A stretch of 64,000 nucleotides of DNA from Epiperipatus broadwayi (lineage: Eukaryota > Onychophora > Udeonychophora > Euonychophora > Peripatidae): the NCBI GenBank assembly GCA_028023455.1, contig JAQFVV010012394.1, forward strand, positions 21,091,900 to 21,155,899. Reading direction: 5' to 3'. Shown piece after piece: positions 11,130 through 21,495 of the stretch. Made by a program: the position numbers and the translations under genes. Under the pieces are notes generated by a model. That model was not told where the DNA came from. It ran no database searches and saw only the letters and a program-made list of their open reading frames with translations. The stretch's first letter is position 1. Every line of letters starts with the position of its first letter.

Positions 11130-12370
11130 ATTTAAATACAAGTATATTATATGTACTTAAGCTATATGTAATTAGAGGGGATTTGAACTCAGACTTTCAA
11201 GCTTCCTTCAGTCATTCACTCCATATTATATAATCAATACACATGACTACATACATGTAGAAAAGATAAATGATATCCAATATACACATTTTATGCTAAA
11301 CCAGCATTTATCAGTTGATTCAGATCATCATATCCCATACACATATATAATCAGTGCTGGGTTTATATTAAGATAGCAAATCTTCAAACTTTAATGGATA
11401 GGCTTCAGTCTTACTAATTCTTCAGCCATCCATAGCATTGAAGGACATGTTCAAAGCCTTTGTTTGCCAATTTTGTTATCATTTTCATATTGACTGTAAG
11501 TTATTTTGACCTCTCATATGTAGGATCTTAAAACCATTTAAATATACAGAAGAGGGATGGGCAGAATACAGGCTGAATCATTAATATTTAAATACAAGTA
11601 TAGTATATATATTTATGCTAGATGTAATTAGAGGGGATTTGAACCCAGACTTTCAAGTTCCTTTCATTCATCCACTTTATCATCAAATTTTCAATGATAT
11701 GTGTGGCTGAAGAGTTGGAAAGTGGAGAAGAGTTTGAAGCCTTTATCGAGTATCCATTATATATGTGCATAGGAAATGATAATTTAAACAAACTGATGAG
11801 TGCTGTTTTAGCCCAAAATACATATATAGGTGATCATTTATTATTTTCATATGTATGTGTTATTGTATATTGGTTGTATAGGATGGAGTAGATGACTAAA
11901 GAAAGCTTGAGTCTGGGTTTAAATCCCCTCTACTATCTAGCATAAATATATATACTATACTTGAATTTAAATATTAATCTCTCTTCTGTGTATTTAGATG
12001 GTATTAAGCTCCTACAGAAGAAGGGTTAAAATGGTTTATGTCAAAACATGGGTATGACAAGAAAATTGGCAAACAGGAGCTTTGAACATGCCATCATCAG
12101 ATTTTCAATGATATGGATGGCTGAAGAGTTGAAAAGATTGAAACTTGTCCATTAAAGTTTGAAGATTTGCTATCTTACTATAAACTGAGCACTGATTATA
12201 TATATGGGTGGGGGATGATGATCCTGATTAACTGGTTTGACATGAAATAGGTATATTGGAGATCATTCCTTTTTTACATGTATGTGACCATGTATATCAA
12301 TTGTATAAAATAAAATGAATAATAGAAGAAAGTTTGAAAGTCTGGGTTCAAATCCCTTCTAATTACAAAT
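11130..12370. mobile_element. Large palindrome of family A units (A-2, A-3, A-4)
   Basis: The left arm holds a minus-oriented family A copy (11165-11460), a linker, and a partial minus copy (11615-11673). The right arm begins at 11674 with a plus-oriented copy, the same linker in reverse (about 11960-12095), and a second plus copy to about 12360. Arms pair over several hundred bases, for example the stretch at 11582-11620 with 11936-11976. The two plus copies are head to tail with a period of 414 bp (landmark TCAATGATAT at 11691 and 12105). Each copy ends with a B-box-like GGTTCAAATCC or variant. A-2 and A-3 retain damaged hammerhead cores; A-4 has lost part of the core. Confidence 0.75.
11267..11332 (-). 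ncRNA. Decayed hammerhead motif, copy A-2
   Basis: Stem II is fully paired (ATGCT/AGCAT, loop GGTTT) but the core is altered: CTGATAA for CTGATGA and AAAA for GAAA. The outer stem I still pairs ATGAT with ATCAT. Probably inactive. Confidence 0.4.
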
Positions 12371-12371
12371 G

Positions 12372-12498
12372 GCTTTATCACACACAAGTTCCTAAAAACT
12401 GGAGCACTAAAATTGTGAGAGGTCAAATCAAATCTGAGGACCTTAAATTCCAGAGTCTGATATTCTACCATTGCACTAAACCACGAAAGTCAATATCT
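12372..12498 (-). mobile_element. tRNA-like SINE, family U copy 1
   Basis: On the minus strand a tRNA-like head with TAGTGCAATGG (fits the A-box consensus) is followed by a degenerate B box (GATTTGATTTGAC). The same unit occurs on the plus strand at 12685-12790. No terminal duplication was found. Not a working tRNA gene because the stems do not close. Confidence 0.45.
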
Positions 12499-12684
12499 AA
12501 AATAAAAAAAATTAAAATATTATATTATTAAAAATCTGATATTAGATTTATTGTAATTCATTTTGTCAAATATCTTTTCAAAATCAACCAAATGAATATT
12601 AACTTTAGTTTTGACTCTTAGCTCATAAAGGTAAGTGTATTTATATTCAAAAATATTATGACTATAAGAACACTTCTTGAACTA

Positions 12685-12790
12685 TTTAACAGTCATGGCT
12701 TAGTGCAGTGATAGAGAATTAGCTTATGGAATACAAGGTCCTCATATTGATTCTATTTGTGACACAGCTGGAATTCAAACATTTTATGAA
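12685..12790 (+). mobile_element. tRNA-like SINE, family U copy 2
   Basis: Shares TTAGTGCAGTGATAGA and AAGGTCCTCA with copy 1 but in the opposite orientation, about 190 bp away. The A box is TAGTGCAGTGA. The B box is decayed. Confidence 0.45.
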
Positions 12791-15499
12791 CTCTTAAGCA
12801 ATTAAAGCATTCATTTTTATATATCTAAAAATAAATTCAATAACAAACCAATACTTTTGTATAATAGATGTCTATATTTAAATATCAAACAACATTAAAA
12901 TACATAGTAACTGTAAACTGAAATAAAATTGCTTCAAAATGTTGTTAGGAATTAGAAATTACTCATATTAACTTATTAACTCTCATCTGCATTGAAAATA
13001 ATTGAAATTTTCATCACAAAAAGCATTATTATTTCTTAACTTTATAGTATCCTAAATGATAAGGACCCACAATTTTTTAAGTAGATTCTAATGTAATGCT
13101 TTTATTGATGTTAAAGCTGGACAAAAATCTGAAGATGTCTGCATTTTATGGACTGGGCTAAGATCTCAAAATTTCTCTCCCCTTTGTTCTTTTACTGCAG
13201 GAAATACCTAGAGGGTATTCACATTCTTCTGGTCTAGTTTTGACACAAAGATTTTGAAGTATAATGAAATATGATTTTCTGCTTGTTTATAAAGTATTTT
13301 TGATTATTTTTATACATTAATTGGTTGATTATTATGAGGAAATACAATATAAACTTCAAATAGTCAAAAGCATGCTTTAGTATATTATAAACAATAATCT
13401 TTTTTTTAAACACAGAAAATATGTTTTATATTGAATTTATTCATTTGTGTTTTATTTTTAAAAATAGAAGTCAGAATTGACTTGGTATAAAATCTTTTAA
13501 AAATAATGTGAATTTAGTGTTTATGTAAATATCTGTGATGATATTTACAGGTCAGTTGTTAAATATTTAAAATGATCAAATGTGATTTTTTAAGAATATA
13601 ATTCACTTATAAAATTAAATTAAAAAAAAATCACATCAAATTTATTGAGTTTTAGCATAAAGATTTTGTAAGAATAGAAAGGTTAAGCATCTTCAAAAAC
13701 TGTCACCAAATGGAACAATCAAGTGTCAGATTCCGAAAAATTAATAAAGGTTCAATTGTTCAAAAGTTTTTAACTTATTATAAAAAAATAGTTTTTTTTT
13801 TTTTTTTTGGGGGGGGGGGGGGGGTATATAAAAAACTACATGACCATCACATCATCATTTTCACAGTAGTTATAACAGCAAAACAGATGATAAATTAGTT
13901 TGAGTCCAGATAAATATATAGAGAGAGTTTAATCATTTCATTTGATTGTTTATATTTGATTAACAGAAATTTAATTCCTTTTAAATTTTATTATAATCCC
14001 AAGTAATTAAATTTGCTAATTTTTATGCTTTAACATTCTTATTACAAATTATAATCATTCCAAACTCGTCTTCTGATAGATACTTCATAGCATATTTTTC
14101 CATCTTGCCATTTCTATTATACAAATAACATATATATATTTAGAATTTTAAGATTTCAGATAACTTTAACTTTTTTTTATTCATTCAAATGTTTTTATCT
14201 GCTACTTTTTTTAAATCTTTGTTATAAATATTCTTTTTTTTTTTTCAATATATTATTATTTTCTTAAGCAATACTTTTATCTTCTTTATCGTTAATCTTC
14301 TTTCCTCTGTCATTTAATTAATTCCTGCATGATTACAATGTAATGGAAAATATTTCATTTAATTTACATATTAATTAATCAAATAGTACGCTTATAAATG
14401 ATTTATGTATTAATCGTAATATAGAATAACTCTTTCTATTAGATAGACAAGAAAGGGTTAATGCTTTAATAAAGTTATCTTTAAATTAATTATTAAGTAA
14501 CACTAATTATTAGATTATAATGATTATGGACATTATAAATTATATTTAATCAGCTATTATTTTTAAAATTGCATAAAATTTAAAAATATTTGCATATTTT
14601 ACCAGCAATAAAAATATGTTATGGGTAATTTAATATTTTGCTTTTGCAAGTTTTTTTTTTTTAATCTTTGAAGGAAAATTATATATATCATCTTGTCGCC
14701 AAAAAATTTGATATTTCTTTTCTCCACTCGAATTTTGTTATTCGATGTTTGATGTCTTAAGATATGAGCTTCAGTAATTCCATAATATTATATTTAAATT
14801 CTTTGATAATCAAGTCGTAATTGTGTTTAAAGGAGAAGTAAATTGATATCTTTATTACGAGTGGTAAAAATTAATTTTTATCATTTCAGTTTTGAATAAT
14901 GGAAATGATTATAAACGAGAGAGCTAAAGTTTTGCAAATAACAATTTTTTTAATTTAAATAAAAATAATTTTTAAATAAATTTAAACATTTTTTTCCCAA
15001 CAAAAATCTATTTATTTAAATGATATTAAGAGATTCACGGGTTCAATAATTTAAAAAAAAAGCCATTATCGAGATTACTACTTCATTTCTAGATTTGATC
15101 AAAATCCCCTAAGATTCTGATTCTGTCCAGACACTTTTTGAACTAATTAGCAGAGCCTGATATATCTACGCCACATATATATTTAGTATGTAAATTAGGG
15201 ATTAATGATATTGGTGTGTTATGTAGATTGACATTCTAGTAAAAATTTATTTATATTGTGAATAATTGTATAATTTTAATATGCTTGCCAATTATGTATA
15301 TATATAATTATATGCTTGTGTGTATGATATAAATAATCTAGTGCATATTAATTCATACTTATGGAATAACTAGTATTGGGTACTGATAATTAAATATAAT
15401 TGCTCAAAGCTAAATTAGATTAATTACTAAATAAAATAAAAATTTGAGCATACTACACTGATTTACAAATAATATATTAATTACAATATATAATTAGAA
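12791..15499. other. AT-rich stretch, no gene seen
   Basis: Unique-looking AT-rich sequence with many homopolymers and no supportable gene. The open frame 13710-13898 runs through the T17/G16 tract and is not credible. Confidence 0.55.
13792..13824. repeat. T17 followed directly by G16
   Basis: Seventeen T (13792-13808) run straight into sixteen G (13809-13824) in a genome where G runs are rare. Could be a real homopolymer with G-quadruplex potential, or a sequencing artefact (dark-cycle poly-G of two-colour instruments). Confidence 0.9.
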
Positions 15500-16065
15500 A
15501 AAGATTATCTTGCAACATTCTGAAAGGTATTAGACCAATAAATGTATCAATCGCAAGATGATATACTTTAAGAATCGAAGAACCAGTTCAATTTTATACA
15601 GAATAAAATTTTGTGAACCTTTCAAGAGAGAATTAAGGAAAAGATTAATTAAATGCTATGTGTGAAGTGTACTATTGCATGGTTGTGAAACGTTGACAAT
15701 CAGTATTAAAATTAGAAACAATTTGATCATGGAGAAGAATATAAAAAATCGCTTGGATGAATAAATTAACAAATGAGCAAGTTTTGACAAAAGTAAATGA
15801 AAAAAGATTGATTGAGAAAATTAGAAATGGAAAGAGAAACTGGATTGGACATATATTAAGAAGAAAGTATAGTTTAATTAAAGATGTTTTGGGGGGAATG
15901 GTGAATGGACACAAAAAGAAAAATGGAAAAGATTGCCATTGTTGGATGGTATAAGAGTTGAGAAGAGTTACATGGAATTGAATAACTGGATAATAAAAAG
16001 AATGGATGGGAAAAATTGATGAATTAATGATATGACTACTCTCTGGATCTCTCCATAGGACAGAG
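15500..16065 (+). pseudogene. LINE 3' fragment (C-terminal reverse-transcriptase region)
   Basis: The C-terminal part of a non-LTR retrotransposon polyprotein, 5'-truncated. One frame reads LRKRLIKCYV and HGCETLTI (family consensus LVKCYVWSVLLYGCETWTI). A second frame (15757-15954) reads NEQVLTKVNEKR and RNWIGHILRR, the usual block after the polymerase domain. The following frame keeps the RSYMELN-like ending (from about 15955). Frame changes and stops show that it is dead. The same LINE type, in a separate copy, lies at 19520-21200. Confidence 0.65.
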
Positions 16066-16629
16066 AACTGTTGATGCTGTTGATGATTAAACAAAAAGTT
16101 TATATTTTTTTTAATTGTTTTTGATAGATTGTTAATTCTCTTTAAAAATACTAATTCTGAATAGCAAAAAAAAAGGCATTATTTAGACGTAATATCATAA
16201 ACTATAAATTCTGATTTGCTAATTGGTTTCCAACTACAATTCACATGATATATAACAGTCAAAGCATTGGAATACCCACAAACTGTTCTATATTATATCT
16301 ATAGAAGTTGCTTTGACGACAGATTATGGATATTCTATTGTTTTACTAAACTTTGATTGGTAGGATGTGAATGTATCATTATATAATATTTCAGAATTTT
16401 TTTAAAAGTAATCATTTTAATTACCTACAAAATGTAATATTTCCTCTGCATGTGTATCTCAATTATCTGCAATTAAAAAAAAAGTAAATATAATATATAA
16501 ATATAATAAATAAAAGTAATAAATAATACATTTCATTTATTTCTTTGAACAATCTGTAAGAAATATTATGGGTACCTGTATATCTAAGTTTATTATAAAT
16601 GTTTATATACATTTAAATAGTAACAGTAT
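16066..16629. other. AT-rich stretch, no gene seen
   Basis: No coding or RNA signal. An A-rich segment at 16474-16530 is simple sequence. Confidence 0.5.
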
Positions 16630-16745
16630 GGTATAGTTAACCACTAAACATCACATGATCACCATCTCTTATGCTAGCACATAACTGTTATTAAACAGGC
16701 AAAAACTCTCCATACAGTAGTGCCAACCAGAGTAATCAGTTTAGT
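16630..16745. mobile_element. Family B repeat, partial copy B-2
   Basis: Carries the terminal ACTAAACATCACATGATCACC-type block and CTCCATACAGTAGTGCC but lacks the hammerhead region. The terminal block matches, in reverse, the right end of the copy at 54987-55249. Confidence 0.6.
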
Positions 16746-16760
16746 GTGGTATATTGATAC

Positions 16761-16866
16761 TTTTTATTAGTCATTCATTAAACAAGAGATTATCCAATAA
16801 TGAATAATATTTTGTAGTATTATTCATTATTGGATAATCTCTAGTCTAATGAATGACTAATAAAAA
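16761..16866. repeat. Short palindrome, ~48 bp arms
   Basis: Arms 16761-16808 and 16819-16866 are near-perfect inverted repeats around a 10 bp loop. The inner part reads GAGATTATCCAATAATG and its complement. Lies directly after family B copy B-2. It may be a small foldback element of its own. Confidence 0.75.
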
Positions 16867-17059
16867 TTATTAATATACTTTCTTTGAGTGAATTGTGTCA
16901 AAGTTATGAGGACAGCATGTTTGACACATCAATTAATTGGTGGTAATTTACTACACGTATATATACTAAACATTGATATAATTGTAGCATGTAAGAGATT
17001 GTGCTCTGGGCCAACTGACATTAAAATTGCTAATTTGGATGTTCAAAGCTGTTATATTA

Positions 17060-18710
17060 CTAAAGCACGAAGGGATCATCAACCTCGCATGCTATGTCCA
17101 ATGTAACTGCACTATTCAATTACATCAGAGGACATCGTAAATCAAAACCTATTGCTGTCCAGCTGGATGTTGCGGCAGCATTTGATTCAGTCCAGATAAA
17201 TATCCTCCTGGATATTCTGTTGGAATGCTACATTCCAGCCGTGATTGTTCAGATGATCAGCAATCTGCTCAACAACAGAGAGATTTTTCTCTCTCTTGAT
17301 GGCATGATCACACCAGGCTTCAAGCCATACAAGTCGATCCCTTAAGGATCTCCACTCAGTGCCCTTTTCTTCACAGCATACATCAACCCTCTTCCGATGG
17401 ATATAGAAAAAAACCTCCCTGGAATTTTCCTTCCCTCTCTCAATAAAAACTTCAATGTATTTGCATATATAGATGACATCATGGTTGTTCTTCCCACCAT
17501 TAAATACCTTCCCCATCTCATGAACATCTTAAACAGAAATACAGCAAAACTTGGTCTACAAATAAACTTTAACAAATCTTCCATCTGGAAGATTATGTCT
17601 GGTAAACAAATCAACTCTCCCTTTTCTGCAAAACCCCAAAGATACCTAGGTTTCCCAATCTTCAAATCTCCAACTGCAATGGCAAGAGAGATTCAAGATT
17701 CAATCCTCCATTCAACTGAAGCCATCACCACGTCACTCTCTAGAGTATACCTTTCATTATATGGAAAGGTCGGCCTCCTCAACATGATCATAATGCCAAA
17801 AATCTCATATTACCTTCCATTCGTAAAAATGTCTAAACAGTTTCAAAATAAAATCAACCGATTATGTACCAAACTTCTCTGGAGAGGAAGGACAGTTGCT
17901 ATTAGCTTACGAGGCATCCAACGACCACGCAGGTTCAATGGACTGTCATTCCACTCAATACAAGCAATCATTTTACAGAAAACCCACAACACTCTACATA
18001 ATCTGATCCTCTCCTGTGGATACTCCAACATTATTAAAAAAATTACATCGACAGATCATCCTTCGCCCTCTGCCAGTTCATGGATAGCCTCCCTAATAGA
18101 CCACCTACAATTTTATAACCCAATAATGCCCTTTAACCTTAACAAAAAAATCACCTTATGGGAAGCATATAATATAATCAACTATAATCAACAACCCATT
18201 AAAACCAGCCTAAAAGTAACCAACCAAAGATTCATTACACACTTCAAAAGATGGAGTCTGGAACCCAAATTCCTTGACTTCATCATTAAAATAAATCTTA
18301 ATGCGCTTCCCACGAATTGGTTCCTTTATCACCAAAGAGGTTTTACCAGCATTGACCCTATATGTGGTCTGGGTGCTCGTGAAGATGAAACCATAGACCA
18401 TATACACCGGTGCCCAAGACTTAAAACACTGAAAGATATAATTATAATCAATTCCAACATAAGACCTGATATGATTTTCTCACTTGAAAATGCCATTCAT
18501 AATGGGTTTTTTTCAATAATAAGGCTTTCTACCTTTGTCCTTTATTCCATATGGATAGTGAGATGCAAAACTCTCATGGAATTACCCCCGCCACAAATCA
18601 TATCATTGTTTTATCAAACACTCAAAAAAATCAAGAAACGCGACCAGCTCCTGGCCTTCAGTAAAGTCTTTGATGACACCTGGTCTTTAACTGCTCTTTC
18701 CTTTTCCTGA
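17060..18710 (+). pseudogene. LINE reverse transcriptase, one premature stop
   Basis: C-terminal two-thirds of a non-LTR retrotransposon polyprotein. It reads VQLDVAAAFDSVQ (RT motif A), then SIP-stop-GSPLSALFF where the family has IPQGSPLSP (CAA to TAA at 17342-17344), then FAYIDDIMVV (motif C, YIDD rather than the usual YADD), YLGFPI, LWRGR and a C-terminal zf-RVT-like cluster (C..G, DHIHRCP) with one expected Cys missing. The frame is otherwise open for about 540 codons. No endonuclease is found upstream, so the element is 5'-truncated. Base composition is visibly richer in C than its surroundings, suggesting a recent arrival or a GC-richer source. The clade is not certain: L1/Tx1-like and R2-like relatives both have zf-RVT tails. 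Confidence 0.8.
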
Positions 18711-19299
18711 TTATCAACTCCCACCTACCCAGCATTATAGAATAGGAAATTCTAAAAGAAAATATTCATGTTTATATAAAAAATGCTTATTCCATTAAAC
18801 AAGTTCTTAGAATCTCTTCACTATACCTAACCACATAAGAGTATAACATTGTGCTCTCATAACACAATCTAGCCAGATGACAAATAGAACATTATACAAT
18901 CATATTATTGTACAATTTATTCATTTATCTATCCTTTATTAGTATGTAATCACTATTTATTGTTAATAAAATTTTTGTTGAAATGAATTCTTTTAAAGAA
19001 TCTGTTATCAATGCAAGTAAAGTACTTTTGCTTTCATTAAAAAGAAAAAAAATCATGACTGGTTTTCTAACAATAATCTTATTAATAATGATTTGGTTTA
19101 AAATAAAACATGACATTTTCTCTTTAGCAGAGTGACAGATTACATGTGGAACTTAATAAATATAAAGTGCTAAAGGTAAAAGTTAAATGACTGACAGAAA
19201 GGCTTAAAAATGATTAATGGATTAAAATGCAAAGAAGATACAGATATTTACTGATCATGGTCATTCTATATCTTCTATTGATACATCAGAAATAACATA
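18711..19299. other. LINE 3' flank and AT-rich sequence
   Basis: Possible 3' UTR of the preceding LINE up to about 18900, then AT-rich sequence without a gene. Confidence 0.4.
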
Positions 19300-19430
19300 A
19301 TTAAAGCAGAGAAGACGATAGAGCTCTGATGAAGACTGCTGAACAATCGAAACTGTAAGGAAAATAAAAAAGTTTTTAAGAAAATTTGTTGCATTAAAGT
19401 GTATATGAAAGAAGTGTTATAAGCAATATA
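19300..19430 (+). mobile_element. Family E repeat, copy 3, with hammerhead-like core
   Basis: Single-arm copy of the family seen as a palindrome at 37811-38115. It has CTGATGA (19326-19332), stem II with one mismatch, GAAACTGTA, then AATAAAA and the shared end TATAAGCAATATATA. The triplet GTA fits the GUH rule for hammerhead cleavage sites. Confidence 0.55.
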
Positions 19431-19519
19431 TATGACATGGGATATGGTATTACAATTCTATTCATCCAAAAATGGCATTCTCTTATATAATGACAATAAT
19501 ATTGTGAAGAGGTAAAAGA

Positions 19520-21200
19520 AGTATTTTGATCATCTTTTGAATAATAATACAAGAATTGAGATGATGTCTTTTAATAATATATTCATTTTATCTACTCATT
19601 TAAATTTGGGTAAAGATATGCAGCTTAGTGAAGTCAAAACAGCTCTTTGCAATCTTAAAAATAGAAGTACTACAGATCCTGATGAAATATCTGGACAAGT
19701 TTTATATTTTGAAATGTTAGCTTCAAAATTATTGAAATTTTTTAAGCTAAATAGGTAACTGTGCAGTTATGTCACCTGATCTTAAGGATGCTTTTATGCA
19801 AGGGGAATAGACAAAATTGCAATAATTACCATGTATTATCATTATTATCTGCTACAGCAAGAGTTCTTTCAAAACTATTGTTGAATAGGTTACTTCCAGT
19901 CATAGATGAATGCTTCTCAGAGACTTAGTATGATTTTAGAGACTCAAGAAACACTAGATGTATGTTTTTTGTTGTGAGAAAAATGCAAGAAAAATGTTGG
20001 GAACAAAGAAATGGTTTATATATTGCTTTTACTGATTTGATTAAGGCATTTGATTCAGTTAATAGACAGTTCTATGATATTGTTTGAAATTAGTTGATTG
20101 TTCACTAAAATTTATTCATATTATAAAAATTTTATATAAACAAATGAGAGGATTGGAAAATTTGAGGTATTTGAAATGAAAACTGATGTTAAACAAGGAT
20201 GTGCACATCTTTCAACATTGTTTTCAACTTTTATGACAGTGGTTTTTGAAATTGTTTTTAGGTGGCTTAATCAAGTAGGAATCAAAATAAAGTCTATGCT
20301 TGATGGTGGAATGTTTAATTTGAATTAATTAAAAGTGTAAACAAGAATTTCTTCTTGGGTTCTGGATTTACAGTATGTTAATGATTCTGTTATCTTTGCC
20401 AGATCAAAAGATGATTTACAGAATTTTCTTGATGTTTTGATTGCAACATATAAAGACTGATTTATCAGTTAATATTTTAAAAAAACTCAAATTCTTTATT
20501 AGCCAGTGAAGAAAGAAAAATCTTCAGCAACTTTAAGTTTGGATGGTTCTCAGCTTGAGATTATAAATCACTTTTCTATTTATAAAACTATTAAGATATT
20601 TAATGTGATGTATATATAAGTTGGATTCAGACATTTCTGCTGCTTTTAAGAAGTTAGAAGAATATTTTATCATAGAAAAATAACTACTGCAACTAAGTTA
20701 GTTTATGCAGAGCTGTTATTTTACCTAATTTCTTGTATGGCAGTGAAACCTGGATACCTTATTGTCACAATGTAAAGGCGTTAAAAGTTTTTATTTAAGG
20801 ATGTCCCATAAATTTAAATAAATATAATGGCAATATCGTAAAACCAATCAATATTCTTAGGGTGCTAGATGCGACACTATATAATCCACAATTGTAAAAT
20901 CACACCTTCATTGGATTGGATATATATAAAATGTATACACAGTGCAAAACTTGCCTAAAAGAAATGTTTTGTGGTAAACTTGAGCATGGCTTTTGTGGGA
21001 GAAATAGATTCCATCTATATTTCAAGGATTATCTCAAAAACTTTCTAAAGAAAGCAATGCCATTTGTTTTCATTGGGAAGCTATATATCAGAAAATAGAA
21101 TAGATTGGAGATCTCCAATTAGATATGGTATTGAATTATTTCAGAAAAAAAAGTTTTCTGCTGAAGAAATTAAAAGGCAATACTATAAAATATTAAATAA
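19520..21200 (+). pseudogene. Decayed LINE reverse transcriptase
   Basis: A non-LTR reverse transcriptase broken into several frames. In order: LSEVKTALCNLKNR (start of the RT domain, 19537-19758), SATARVLSKLLLNRLLPVID, AFTDLIKAFDSVNR (motif A), VKQGCAHLSTLFS (motif B, consensus VKQGCVLAPTLFS), LQYVNDSVIFARS where the catalytic YADD has become YVND, LPNFLYGSETWIP, then a basic tail with KDYLKNFLKKA. At least five frameshifts or stops are needed to link them. No endonuclease is recognisable. It is of the same general LINE type as 15500-16065. Inactive. Confidence 0.75.
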
Positions 21201-21349
21201 ATGAAAAATGAACTAGGTGTTCTATATGTATTTGTGGTTCATAAGATTGGTTTGCATAATTATGCAAAACTCATTTCCAGAGTAATTTTTTCTTTTTCCT
21301 TTTTTTCTGTTTTTAATTGAAATGGCCATATTTCTTTATGAGTGACTGT

Positions 21350-21495
21350 TGTTTCTTCTTTTTTTCTTCTTCTTCTTTTTCTTTTTTTTTCTTCTTTTTC
21401 TTCTCCACCTCCTTCTTCTTCCTCCTCCTCTTCTTCTTATCATCATCATCATCATCATTATTATTAATACTAATACTACTACCACCACCACACAT
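21350..21495. repeat. Compound microsatellite
   Basis: (TTC)n-rich polypyrimidine tract, then (ATC)n at about 21440-21458, (TTA)n, and (ACC)n at about 21479-21490. The open frames through it encode only low-complexity Phe/Ser or Lys/Glu runs. Confidence 0.85.

Noticed and set aside
13710-13898. Frame with a poly-Phe/poly-Gly run
   Set aside because: Produced by the T17/G16 homopolymer.
15672-16094. 140-codon minus-strand frame
   Set aside because: It is the antisense of the LINE 3' fragment on the plus strand.
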